Source of the DNA: Lunularia cruciata | Lineage: Eukaryota; Streptophyta; Marchantiopsida; Lunulariales; Lunulariaceae | Assembly (NCBI GenBank): GCA_948567375.1 | Contig: OX419758.1 | Coordinates: forward strand, 45,141,001 to 45,205,000 | Length of the DNA stretch: 64,000 nucleotides | Reading direction: 5' to 3' | Part shown: piece after piece, positions 24,301 through 35,259 of the stretch | How the letters are laid out: each line of letters opens with the position of its first letter | Position numbering within the stretch: the first letter of the stretch is position 1 | Notes under the pieces: generated by a model | What the model was told of the DNA's origin: nothing | The model's database searches: none | The model's input: the letters and a program-made list of their open reading frames with translations, nothing else | Translations under genes and position numbers: made by a program

Positions 24301-24779
24301 ATTTTTCAATTCTGAATGAGTCAAAATATTTGACATGAGTTGTTGCTTGTACTTGCGCCCAACATCTTCATCTTTGCTACAAACAATGCAAAAGTAAGTA
24401 ACATGCAACACTTCTCAATATGGAAGAATCTAGATCCTGAGCCTTAATCATCATTCCAAATTTTTTATTGTGCTTAGCATTAAATTCTTGTTGATTTTGA
24501 GGTGGCATATTGCTGGAGCTAAACTCTATAAGTAACAAAGAACAAATCATCCCTAACAAGTTAAAAACTATCCTAATTGAAAATAATTCTCTTCATAAAA
24601 ATAAAAGTATTTACATATCTATAGATAATTAGTTTATAGTTGTTTCACAATTTGTAGAGGGCAACTAAATAAGGTATAATCATGTTATTGAACATCTCGT
24701 TACTCTTTTAACTCTTATAAACAATCATATCCTCCAAAAGACCCCACTCTACTAGAAAGAGCATAATAGTTCTTTGAGG
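24301..24779 (-). other. Possible upstream part of the hAT-like gene
   Basis: A 60-residue open minus frame (24377-24559) and nearby stop-containing sequence lie where the N-terminal part of the transposase would be expected. No BED zinc finger or other motif can be read, so this is only positional. Confidence 0.25.
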
Positions 24780-25640
24780 GTATGCAAATCAGTTCAAGGG
24801 TAAGCAAAGAGGCTGATGCCTGTTCGTCTAATTTATTTTTACTTTTCTCCACGTATTCCAATTGTAAATTTGCACATTAGATAGAGCAATATAGAGGACA
24901 TGGACAGATAGATGCATATAAGATAGACTTAAATAATTGAGAAGAGACCCAAAGGATAAGCAAAGAGGCCTATTCCTCTTGTTTATTTTTCCCTTTTCTG
25001 CATGTAGCCCAACTATAAATCTACACAACGTACAAAAGGATATAGAGAGCATGAATGGATAAATATAGACAGGATAGAATAATTACGAAGAGGCTAATTG
25101 CTTCTCCTTCCTTGGAAGACCCTAAAAGATATGTAATAATTAGTTTATAGATCTAGTTAACTAACTTACAGCTAGGTTGAAAATAGTTGCTAGATCAAGT
25201 ATAATTGAGTAATTGTATATCTCTTGGCTCTAATAAACGACAATGTTAAATCTACACTTGCATAACAAAAAGAAGAATATAAAGAGCATGGATGGATAGA
25301 TATAGACAGGATAGACTTGAATAATTGGGAAGAGCTTAAAGGATAAGTGAAGATGCCCATTCTGCTTATTTATTTTTCACCTTTCTTCCCATACCCCAAT
25401 TCTAAATTCACACAACAAATAAAAGGATATGGAGAGCATGAAAAGATAAATGTAGATAGGATAGACTTGAATAATTGAGAAGAGGCCTGGATGATAAGCA
25501 AAAAGGTCTATTCTTCTTTGTTTATTTTCCCTTTTTCTCCACTTAGCACAGTTGTAAATCTGCACAATAGAGAGAAGGATATAGAGAGCATGAATGGATA
25601 AATGTAGATAGGATAGACTTGAATATTGGGAATAGGCTAA
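24780..25640. repeat. ~150-bp tandem repeat, right array
   Basis: The landmark aaggatatagagagcatga and variants stand near 24890, 25033, 25271, 25423 and 25574; adjacent spacings are about 145-152 bp, with one longer interval holding unrelated DNA (about 25100-25250). Units share gataagcaaagaggcctatt, tttatttttcccttttctcc, aactataaatctgcacaac and gatagacttgaataattgag. The orientation equals that of the left array. The minus-strand frames of 62-92 residues here are only translations of the repeat. Confidence 0.85.
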
Positions 25641-25914
25641 ATGCTTCTTTTGTGTTAGAAGACCACAAAAGATTTGTAGAAAATTACAAATCTAGTTAAT
25701 TTACAATTACTTTGCAGATAGTGAATGTATTTCCTCTATAAATTTTGTATATAGAGGAACTTAGTTGTTGAAATAATTGAAGTTGTAGATAGGATAACTT
25801 CAAACTGTAGTTTAAAACTGAAATTGAAATAATGTAAAATTGAAATCTGAATCTGAAACATGAAATGCTCTTTGCAAGTAACAATCACACTAACTTGCAA
25901 ATAAATTCTTTCAG

Positions 25915-26170
25915 TATCTTCAATAAAGCTCAGTAAACCTCCACACTTCAACTCACAATAAGCATTTATTTTGAGTTTATCTTCTATAAACCTCAGTCAA
26001 CCACCACACTTCACTAACAATAGGTAGTTATTTTGAGTGTCCTTGGTAAGTAAATTTGAACTCACAACAAGAAGTTGTGAGTTTATCTTCAATAACCCTC
26101 AATAAACCACCACACTTCAACTCACAATAAACAATTCTTCTAAGTTTCTTTGGTAAGTAAATTTCATAGC
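25915..26170. repeat. Three-copy degenerate tandem repeat
   Basis: Copies begin tatcttcaataaagctcag (25915), tatcttctataaacctcag (25979) and tatcttcaataaccctcaa (26084), each followed by taaacc(t/a)ccacacttcaactcac. A small inverted repeat ctcacaac-aagaa-gttgtgag lies at 26061-26081. Confidence 0.7.
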
Positions 26171-26388
26171 ACTCACACCTGATATATTCTCCTCTTGTTT
26201 GTTTTTTACTTTGTGACCTTCTTAGCAAGTAAATCATACGTTTTCACTTCACCAATCTTGTAAGGATATTGTTACTTGTGTTCTATGTGATTTCTACAAG
26301 TAAACCTAGAATCTTACACAGTTCAAACACTAAAAATCCTTCTATGTAATTTCATAATGTCACAATTCTATTTAAACAATGACCATCT

Positions 26389-26588
26389 TTCTAATTGTAG
26401 TTAATAGCCACTCTAAAAGTCTATCTAAAAGCCTAACTAAGGACTATCTTAGAACTAGCTTGTCCTAAATTTGCTTATTTTATCAATATTTCTAATTGTG
26501 GCTGATAGCTACTTTGAAAGTCTATCTAGTAGCCTAACTAAGGCTATTTCAGAGTTGTTTTGTCCTAAATTTGCTTATTTTTGGAGAA
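26389..26588. repeat. Two-copy 101-bp tandem duplication
   Basis: ttctaattgtagttaatagc...tgtcctaaatttgcttattt recurs 101 bp later as ttctaattgtggctgatagc...tgtcctaaatttgcttattt. The copies share nearly all positions. Confidence 0.85.
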
Positions 26589-28876
26589 TTTGTTAAGCTT
26601 TATTTTTTTATTTTTTTTATGTTATATGCGTGGATCCAGAAACAAGAAGGAATGATCATCACCCATAAAAACTTCCTATGGTGGTTTTAAAATTGTTTAT
26701 ATGACATTTATAGGAAGCCAAAATATGTTTTATTTGTCTAGAGAAAAATACACTATAAGGAGTTTGACAAAGCAAAGAGAATCTAAATGTGGCTATGAAT
26801 TGGAGCAAAATCATTCATCAATCTGGTCAAGAAAAGCATGGATAGAAATTATGCTAAATTTTGTGTGGTTTGGCCAAAAACTACCTATGTCCACAACTAC
26901 ACAAGATTTTTATTCACTCTTGAACCATTGATCAAGAATGGTCAAACAAGAATTGTCAAAGTCACATTGAATACAAACACTTACACTTTTTATACACTTG
27001 CACTTGGAGACCTTGATCTAATTTTGGAACGTGTTGTGCAGATTGATCTTTAAACCCTAGATTACCAATTAATACATGCAATCTCATTCAATTCTACAAG
27101 TGAGAGCCATGCTTATAACCTTCTCATAGGTCCCATAGCCATGCCCGTATGAGTTATTCCTGTAGATCTATAGTTATACCATAGGTCCCATGTCCCTAGG
27201 TCTTGCAGCCTGCACGTAGCTCTCACACTAGAATCCAATAGGACACGTTTGTCTTGAACTTCAAGTTAGCATAACTTATTTTTCTAGAGCTTCTTTTCCC
27301 ATGATCTTGGTGTCTATAAAGAGCCATTGTGAAGACATTTCAAACAAAATAATGCACACATCATTTTCATATTTATTTATAGAGATATAGATCCCAATGT
27401 GAACTATCTTTTTGTTCACTCCCAGAAATAGAATCCCATAATGTGAAGATATATCCCATATTGACTCTTCAATATTCGTGTAGTTCATTGCCATAATTAG
27501 TCAAATTCTACACTTAACACTATTATATGTATTTCACTCTTTGAAAAACAAAGAATTGTGCATGATATTACTTACTTGATTCACCTCTATAGCAAATAAA
27601 AAAGCAATCAATTTTGATCACTATCATAAGATATCAAATCACCTCTATAGTATCAAATTAGGTTTGGCATAAAACCATTTTGATGGATGTCAAAAGTGTA
27701 TGTATGTACACTTAGCGATGGTGATTGGTAGTTATGTTCTTTTGTTTTACCTTCATTATACATATGATTAAAGTGTTTCAATAATACACTCTTCATTTCC
27801 CATAGAGATCATATAAAATATTTTGTGTATAAAAAAATTTTGATAAATTTTCTTACAAGCAAGCAACCATAGCTATAAAATATTTGTGGGAATTGAAAAT
27901 CTTGACCCATAGGTTTTGCGGTGTCATGCATTCTTTTTCTCTCCTTTGGACCACAGTGTGTGTCCAGTTGTAGGGATTACAAGTAGGAGGCTGTGTGTAA
28001 ACCTATCATACATAGTTTGATCTCACTTGTTGCCCAACCATTGGAAGCTTATACCCTTATTTAAAGTGCTCCTTATATTGGGTAAGGAACTAACAACCAA
28101 TCTAATGTGAGATCATAGCACACACTCTTGGTTTGCTTGTCATCAATTCTAGAATAACAAAGGAGAAAAACACAACACACTTGGAAAGAAAGAACCTAAA
28201 CACAACATCTACTCACCAATCCAAGCCATTTGGATGTACACTCAAGCATGCAAGTATGGAGTAGATCCAAATACAAGGAAATTAGCAAAACTCTACATGC
28301 TTTTGGTAGAAATGTGTTCCAAAGCCTCCTTTCTCTATCCAAGAGATGCTCTCAATATGTATTCCAAGTTTGCATCCAATCTTTACTCCAATTAGTAAAT
28401 CTTAGACCTTTTGATGGGCACAATTTTTTGAAACTCAAAGAGAAATAAAATTCTCCCTATAACTTGGATTGTATTTTTTAGGAGTCACCTTATGAGACAA
28501 GCTTTCTAATGATATAAAGCAAGCCTGTAAGTCTACAAAGTAATCCTTTCACTCTTGATTTCAAACCGGAGATTGATATTTGTAGTCTGTAATCCTTTCA
28601 CCCTTGATTTAAAACTAGAGATTGATATTCAATTGTAGTTGGATGTAGAATTGGTACCTTATAAAGCTATAAGACTTTCAATCTTACCTTCAAATTGGAG
28701 ATTTGATATTCAATTGTAATTGGACATAGAATTGTTTCACTTAGCTTAATATAGTATCTTTGGTAGAGTTTTTTGCATCAAATGTCACTATTTATAAACT
28801 ATAAGCTAACCAAATTTTATACATTAGTTGGTTGTGCTCATGTCTAAAACTTTATACATTAGTTGGATAGCCTCAT
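26589..28876. other. Unassigned AT-rich stretch
   Basis: No gene or transposon domain recognised. Near 28540-28760 a phrase of the form gtaatcctttcac(t/c)cttgattt followed by gagattgatatt is repeated in loose tandem. The frames of 60-76 residues have no features of real genes. Confidence 0.5.
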
Positions 28877-29159
28877 TTTATCAAGAAACTTGTAGCACAC
28901 AAGAGAGAGAGAGAGAGAAAGAGATTGGAGATAAGTTGAGAGTATGATCTAGGTAAGAAATGCTCCTTAGTATATATACAGAACTAAGAATAATGTGCAA
29001 CCCACAAAGGAGTGTAGGCACCAAGGTATAGGTGCACCATATAGGCAATGACTTCCAACTAACTCCATACCGAGTAGACTAAGTGACAACCTTAGTGCTA
29101 TATAGGTTTAGTCTTACTCTAAACAAGTTCACACTTTTAGGGAGGTTGGAGTCCTAACA
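28877..29159 (-). repeat. Copia 3' LTR
   Basis: On the minus strand it begins TGTTAGGACTCC at 29159, directly after a purine tract, and matches 36013-36275 (for example gtagactaagtga, gcaacccacaaaggag, gatctaggta). It holds a GA microsatellite at 28902-28918. The end near 28877 is set by alignment to the 5' LTR. Confidence 0.75.
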
Positions 29160-29168
29160 CTCCCCCTC
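29160..29168 (-). promoter_or_regulatory. Copia polypurine tract
   Basis: The minus strand reads gagggggag immediately before the LTR start TGTTAGG. This is the position and composition expected for plus-strand priming. Confidence 0.75.
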
Positions 29169-29174
29169 AAGCTG

Positions 29175-29700
29175 CTAACAAAGTATTATACACCAAACTG
29201 ATCTTGAAAGATATCAAATGTATCTCTACGTAAACATTTTGTGAATATGTCAACTACTTGCTCATTTGTACCTATAAATATGAGATCTATCTCACTGGTG
29301 AGTACTCTCTCTCCAATGAAATGATGTTGCACCCCAATGTGTTTCATCCTAGCATGAAACACAAGATTAATAGCAGGTCTAATACTACTCTTCTTATTTG
29401 CATAGATAACAATTACACCGAAGATAGAAATACCAATATCAGCAAGTAATCTACAAAGTTAGACTACCTCACATGTTGAGTTGGTTGCACCTTTGTAATC
29501 TACCTCACAAGAAGACAAGGATATAGTAGCTTGCTTCTTTAGGGACCATCTAATAATTGCACTTCCCAATCTTAAAGCATAGTTAAATCTGGACCGCTTG
29601 TCGGATGAACTCCGTGCCCAATCTGTATTTGTAAATCCACACAACTATATGCTCTTTGTGGCTATGTTATGAAGTCCAAACTAAATATTGAACTTCATGT
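29175..29700 (-). pseudogene. Copia RNase H
   Basis: CGFTNTDWARSSSDKRSR and WSLKKQATISLSSCEVDY (29459-29644) are the typical copia RNase H. They are followed after a stop by LADIGIS, ICDNKSAI, FHARMKHIGVQHHFI and TNEQVVDIFTK down to about 29180. FGL.N.A.KS.QLCGF-like sequence precedes it. Stops at several points make it inactive. Confidence 0.85.
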
Positions 29701-29950
29701 ACCACATAATTCTCCAAATTTCATCAAGATGTGGCTTTTAAGGAGTTTGCATGAACTAACTCACAAGTCCCAATGGCCTTGTACTTGCTTACATAACCAC
29801 TTGATTTTGCTTGATTTTGTACATCCATATGTAGCCAATTGCCTTCTTACTAGGTGGTAAGTTTACTAACTTTCATATTCATTGTTGGGCAAGGGTAGCA
29901 ATCTCCTCATCCATAGCTTCCACCCACTACTTGTTCCACAATGCATCTTG
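29701..29950 (-). pseudogene. Copia RT, N-terminal remnant only
   Basis: WVEAMDEEIATLAQQ, KLVNLPPSKKAIGYIWMYK and a short continuation match the start of copia RT (W..AM..E...L, LV.LP..K..IGCKWVYK). Sequence then passes straight to the region just before RNase H. The palm with its YVDD box is missing, so an internal deletion near 29700-29740 is inferred. Confidence 0.75.
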
Positions 29951-30084
29951 AATAGTATTTGGCTCCTATTCTTGGTGCGCATTTACCATATATGCATGAT
30001 GAGAGGCATGAACCTTTGAAACTCTACTCAAATATCCAAATGATTGGTTCACTCTAGAACTCTTAACGCTACCTCTTGCATCTT

Positions 30085-30646
30085 TAGGATAATTTAAATT
30101 TCAAGCATCAAAAGTTGCACTACTGTTAGGTTTTGGGTCAGACTCTAGTAGATTACATACTCTACTAGAATATGGACATTGTACATGTAAAACTTTTGTT
30201 ACTCCATTATTGTTGATAGTGAGTTTTGTCTATTGTGCAATATGCTCCTTCTTAGGAAGTAACCAAGAAGCAAGGAGAGGTTTTGATGGCACTTACCATG
30301 CCTTCCACTAATCAAACACAACATCTCTAGATACATAAAGCTTCTACAAGGATGGATCATAACATCTATATCCCTTTGCATGGAGTGCAAAGCCTAAGAA
30401 GACACAACATAAACCTTTGGGATCAAGCTTGCTACACTTTTCATATAGAATGTGCACAAAAAACATAAGCTAGGACTCATAAATGAGAGAGGTCAGGCTT
30501 ATTGCTTCTAAATGCCTCCATTGGGGTGTAGGTGCAAGAAGGAATTGCAACAGAGGGATGTTTGTGGTTCAGGTAAACTGCACACACAACAACTTTTGCT
30601 TGGTAGATTTTGGGCACATGTGTCTTGTTGAGCATAGCATGTGTGG
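30085..30646 (-). pseudogene. Copia integrase, C-terminal half
   Basis: [52 protein letters not shown] and YVSRDVVFD can be read with frame changes from about 30640 down to 30200. These are the standard copia integrase C-terminal landmarks. The other half lies beyond solo LTR B, from 31229. Confidence 0.8.
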
Positions 30647-31228
30647 TGTAATACTCTTAAGACAAGAGGCCTCTCCGATAGAAAAAATGCACATTTCACA
30701 CTCAATACTTCAATGCCCCAAAGGAGCACCTTCTCTTTATTATATAGTAAAGAAGATCTCCTCAAAGAATGCTCCACCCTTGGATCAGATACATGGATTG
30801 GTGACCTATTAGCAAGCTCCATCTTTGGATTAGTTGTTTGGATGGGTGAAATATCAATCCTTGTCCTATTACTTGGTCAAATGGATTTGACTGAAGGGAA
30901 TCTTTAGAGAATCTTCTTGTAGGGAGCTCAAAATTGCATGGATGAGGTATCATTGGAAAGCTCCCGACAAGATGAATCAAAGGAGGGAGAAGGCAGGTCT
31001 TTTCTCCTTTAAGGGGAGGAATCTTTCCATTTTTTTTGCCTAACTTTTTTTGCCTCCAAAATTGGCTCTAAAGTTTTCAAGCTATTTTTGACTTCTGCCC
31101 TATTAGTAGAAGTACTCTTATGGTGATATCTCTACTGGATCTTCCTAGCCCATTGTACACAACATCCTTCTAGATGTTACAAAGCCAATTTTCACCTCCA
31201 GATAATATATCTAGCTACTTGTAGTACA
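30647..31228 (-). mobile_element. B: solo gypsy LTR (582 bp) in copia integrase
   Basis: Perfect 5-bp target duplication TGTGG at 30642-30646 and 31229-31233. On the minus strand the unit starts TGTACTACAAGTAGC and ends ...GTATTACA. It is the same family as A and C. Removing it and one TSD copy rejoins the copia integrase reading. The open frames in it, such as 30508-30822 and 30641-30907, are incidental. Confidence 0.9.
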
Positions 31229-31544
31229 TGTGGCCTTTAAGATATGTTGATTCTTGTGTTTTGCAACTCTATTCTATTGTGGACTGTAACTATAGTTGTG
31301 TTGACATTGAATTCCATGATGTTGCAAAAGAATTGTGAATTTATGGAAAGGTATTCAACTCCTCCATCTAACATGAACTAAAGGATATGGTGTCTAAATA
31401 TACAAAGGTCTTAAAGGTTTGGAAGATAAAAGTCATGTCAAATTTTGCTTCAAGAAATACACCTAAGTGAATATAGATAAATCATTAATGAAGGACACAA
31501 AGTACCAAGAACCATTCAAACTAGATTTCAAAACTATCCGTACA
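31229..31544 (-). pseudogene. Copia integrase core
   Basis: Between LTRs B and C the minus strand reads SWYFVSFINDLS, VYFLKQN, DGGVEYLSI and then a decayed TPQQNGVAERK-like region. This is the copia integrase catalytic core. The first Asp (FINDLS) and the DGG-E part are visible; the region of the last catalytic Glu is degraded. Confidence 0.75.
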
Positions 31545-32024
31545 TGTAATGTTCAAAGGATATGAGAATTCCCAAGAGAAACACAAAAGAAGAAACACAA
31601 AGCTTCAGACATCAATACTCCAATGCCCAAAGGGGCACCTTGTCTTTACTATATAGCAAAGAGGATCCACTCAAAGGAAGCTCCAACCTTAGATAAGATA
31701 CATGGATTGGTGACATGTTAGTGAGCTCCACCTTTAGATTAGTTACATGGATGGATGACATGTTTATTCTTGTCCTATCTGGTGGGTCAAACAAGTCTAA
31801 CAAGAGTAGATCTTTAGAGAATCTTCCTATAAGAAGCTTAGAATCACATGGGTGAGGTACCATTGGAAAAATCTCAATGAGATAAATAGTTAAGGGGAGA
31901 AAACAAACCATTCTCTCAAAGAGAAGGATTTTTTCACCCACTTAGGCCTCAAATTTAACTCTAAAGTTTTTAGGGTGTATTTGGCTACTGCCCTATTGGT
32001 GGAAGTACTCTTTTGGTGACACCT

Positions 32025-33862
32025 TGTGGTACCCACATTTTTCATTTTGGATAAGTTTTGAAGAAGAAGTGCCTTGCTGAAACCAATTGAAACCAAATGG
32101 AGAAGAAATGAAAGGAAACTTGTGTTTTGATCAAGCCCAAGGAATTAGACTTCATGTAAGAGGAGGAAGGACTTGGATTGGATCAAAAACCCAAAGGAGT
32201 GTAGACCTAAAGGAGGAATAGAAGGTTGCAGGTCACGATTACTGTGGGGAGCCATATCTCAATGATGAAAATTTCAAATCATACGTGCCATATCTCGTTG
32301 AAAGCGTCTCATCTAGGGCTTTCCATTGCCACCAAAATTGTAGAATTGGAGGTTTTTAGCAAAAGTTAAATCATTTTAAGTTTCAGGAGTAGATGTATAG
32401 AGTAGTTGGGTGTCTTTGGGTTTATATGACTTTGGGTCAAGATACTTTGCTTTAGGCTTAAGGTGACTAGACTCGAGGTAGTCGGACCTTGGAGTGCAGT
32501 GAAGGTGACTTTGGGAATCTTGCCAGAGGTATCAAAGGAAGTTAGAGAAAGGAAAGAAGATATTTAGTATACCTATGACTTCAATTTCAATTGTGATTAA
32601 AGATATGATAGAATTAGAAAATAAATAGTAGTAGTGAATGAACCCAAAGTGCAGGACTAGATAGTAAGTGTCTTTGGGTCAGTTATATGAGCAATTAGGG
32701 GAAAATGGGTTACAAATGGAAGGCGTAAGTAGTGTACCTATGCTTTCAATTACAATTCTTGAATGGGATATAGTAGAATTAGCAAAGGAACTGATAGTAG
32801 TGAAACCCGAAGTAGTAGGAGTAGGAGTACAAATATCTCTGGAGTTGCAATTGGAGATTTTAGAGAAAGATGGGTTGCAAGATTAAGAGTTAGGAAGGTT
32901 ACCTATGAGTTTAATTATAGATCAGGAAGAAGAAGTAGTATAAATAGTGAAAGATTTAGTAGTTGGGAAACCCAAGGATAGAGTAGTATGTGAGATTATT
33001 TTGGGATTGGGATTGGAAGTCGAGGAAGAAGTAGACATTGGATTGGAGTAGAAACAATTGTAAGATATGAAGAGGCAGATATGATGAGATGCATTATCAT
33101 TTGGGATTTGTAGGTTGTTAGAGTTATTAGAGAATGGTATAGTTGTTAGAGTTGTTAGGGAATGGTATAGTTGTTAGCAACTATCGAGTGCTTCACTATT
33201 TATAGGTAGCATTTGCATTCATATGTTGTTTAGTGCTCATAATTTTGAGAATAGATAAAGCGAAGTGCTATGAAGCAGTGCTCATTGCTTGAGCTTGATT
33301 CTAAGTATCAACTTTGTGTGTGTGATTGTGAGTGTGTGGAGAATTTTGAAGTGCAAGTCAGAGTGTGTTGGATGTTGGATTCCGTAGCCTTGATCTTCAT
33401 TCTATGTGTTTCATTCTGAGTGAAGTGCAATTGGAGCAATGCCTTGACAAATCTGAGAGGAATTGTAGTGTTGGTAGTATTTTGCATTTGTGAGTGCAGC
33501 GTAGTGTTGATGTGAAACAATTTTGATTGAGGAAGTTGTGCCTTTAGTGGAGGGATGAAACAAAATTCTGAGGTGAAGTCATTTTGCAGTGAAGTGCTAT
33601 TTTTGGGAGAGACTGAATCATCACAATCAAGATTGTTTGGAAAGATTTGTTGGAGTTGTGATTATGATTGATAAATTATTGTGACAAGAGTGCTTGTTAC
33701 TCTCTTTTGGGTGTAGTTTCTACTTGAGAGATTAAAGAAGAACCCAAGAAGAAATGAAGTTGCTGCTTTGCTTTGTATTTGACCAATTTTGACTAGTATC
33801 TCTATGGGAACAAACTTTACTTACATGATTACCGCAAAAGTGGTATTTTCTAAGTTGTCACA
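32025..33862 (+). mobile_element. K-family unit, 1838 bp, deletion relative of K
   Basis: Starts TGTGGTACCCACA, ends AAGTTGTCACA, with perfect duplication CACCT at 32020-32024 and 33863-33867. The last 800 bp match the reverse complement of 5818-6620 (for example aatgccttgacaaatctg, gtagtattttgcatttgtgagt, caatcaagattgttt). The interior keeps only the C-terminal part of the K ORF. It is either a deleted K-type unit or a shorter solo LTR of the same family. Confidence 0.85.
32560..33050 (+). pseudogene. C-terminal remnant of the K ORF
   Basis: VQISLELQLEILEKDGLQD, LPMSLIIDQEEEVV, KPKDRVVCEIILGLGLEVEE and DIGLE-stop parallel VQVSLDQFSNMIEKNGSKD, LPMILIIECSEEVV, KPKDREVHEGIMGLEAKVQ and DIGLD-stop in K. 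Upstream the phrase agt(a/g)tacctatg(a/c)ttcaat is duplicated at 32566 and 32729, giving repeated SIPMTSISI.. / SVPMLSITIL.. segments. Two in-frame stops interrupt it. Confidence 0.65.
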
Positions 33863-33967
33863 CACCTCTATATAATCTACTTAGTATATCATATAAAAAT
33901 CTTTCCAGATATTACAAAGCCAATTTTCACCTTTAGATAATGTATCTAGCTATTGGTATTCCAATAC

Positions 33968-34400
33968 ATCACTGTGCACTAACTCAAGGAGTTTGGTGGC
34001 ACATTTACCTTGGTGCCTAAAGGATTGCCTAGTCTATTTTCCAAATTGACAAGCAAGGCAAATCTCTACACTATATATACATGTAAACTACAAAATACCT
34101 CTAACTACAATAGTATTTGGTAGATTTTCAGTTTCTAGATATTCTTGTGGCCAAGATGCTTATGCCAAATCTGCATATCAATCCCTTGGGATCAACTTTA
34201 TCCATACATTGCTACTTGAATTTGAGGCATTGTTGATATCTAGTTTGAACAACCTACCACATCTATATCCTACATCATTGTCTACATAGCTATACTATGA
34301 ATCACACAACCATATGGAGTAAACAAAACTAGATAACTAGACTCTACTAGTTGGCCTGCTAAGACAAGATTTTGAGTGGTGGTTGGTATAAAGAGAACAT
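33968..34400 (-). pseudogene. Copia GAG-pre-integrase region
   Basis: ICLACQFGK, RQSFRHQGKCATKLLELVHS and DVL read on the minus strand (about 34080-33970) correspond to the C..C..GK...F and LELVHSD landmarks of the pre-integrase domain. Upstream of it the protease region is too decayed to show its D-S/T-G. Confidence 0.7.
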
Positions 34401-34499
34401 CATGTTATGCATAAATCTTGGATTTTGAGGTAGTAAATAGTCACTTTACCTCTATGAGTGATCTGATGTTGGGTATCATTGCATGTAACAAAACGAATG

Positions 34500-35259
34500 G
34501 GACATGGAACTTGTGCTATTACCATTGTGCTGAAAACTCCCACTTCCAAAACATGTCCATGTCCTTGACCTTGACCTCTACTAGAACTTGTACACATAGC
34601 CTGATCTTGCTATTATGCATTAGAAGAAGACTGTTTGTTTCTTGTCAATTGCATCTCTTCACTCACCAATAGAGGGTACTCTGTTGCTGGTGAATAAAGT
34701 GACGGAAAACTCTCCCATACAATGATGAACATTTTTTCAATTGAAATTAGTACTCAAGACCAAGCCTTGTAAGGTGATCATGCTCAAATTTTCTTCATCT
34801 ACTTTGACTCTAATATTGCTAAGTTGATCAAAAATACCCTTGATGGACAAAATGTACTTGTTCATAGAGTGAGACCCCATAGATTGAGACCCCATAGATT
34901 GAGACCCTTTATTGATGACATTGAGCTTTTATTTCAATTGCAACTTGCACATTTTTGTAGATTTCTCAAACACCTTGCCAATTGCCTCCCATGCACCTTG
35001 TGGTGTCTATGAATCTTGAACATAACTACACATAGAGGCTAAAATAGAAATTGTAAATTAATGCAAGACTTGGTTGGCTTGCTTCTTCTATTTCCTTACC
35101 TCTGTGCTCTTACCATCTCCTTTTGGCTTCATCTCTTTGCTAGTGACAAGCTCCATAGTTCTTGTCCCATAAGGAATACTTCATATGTAGTTTCCATAGA
35201 ACATAGCTGCCTTTGTCGAGCTTCTTGCCTATGATGGAACTCATAGTGAATTCAGCCAT
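34500..35259 (-). pseudogene. Copia gag
   Basis: Starts at ATG 35259-35257 with MAEFTMSSIIGKKLDKGSY, then W.LHMKYSLWDKN and a stop. Further on YNFYFSL, WEAIGKVFEKSTKMCKLQL, YILSIKGIFDQLSNI and LSMITLQGLVLS follow, as in copia gag. A 15-bp repeat (gagaccccatagatt, 34871-34910) triplicates an SQSMG-like segment. The zinc-knuckle region near 34540-34590 is decayed. Confidence 0.75.

Larger units (their letters stand above)
31545..33963 (-). mobile_element. C: solo gypsy LTR, itself interrupted
   Basis: Same family and orientation as B. The left end is tgtaatgttcaaagg at 31545; the right end is ggtattcca at 33963 (TGGAATACC on the minus strand). Flanks are gtaca (31540-31544) and ataca (33964-33968), a 5-bp duplication with one mismatch. 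The LTR is split by the unit at 32025-33862 plus its 5-bp duplication; without it C is about 576 bp. Confidence 0.85.

Noticed and set aside
30483-30907. Overlapping frames of 109, 104 and 88 residues on both strands
   Set aside because: They lie across solo LTR B and the copia integrase; the frames do not follow either element's coding sequence.
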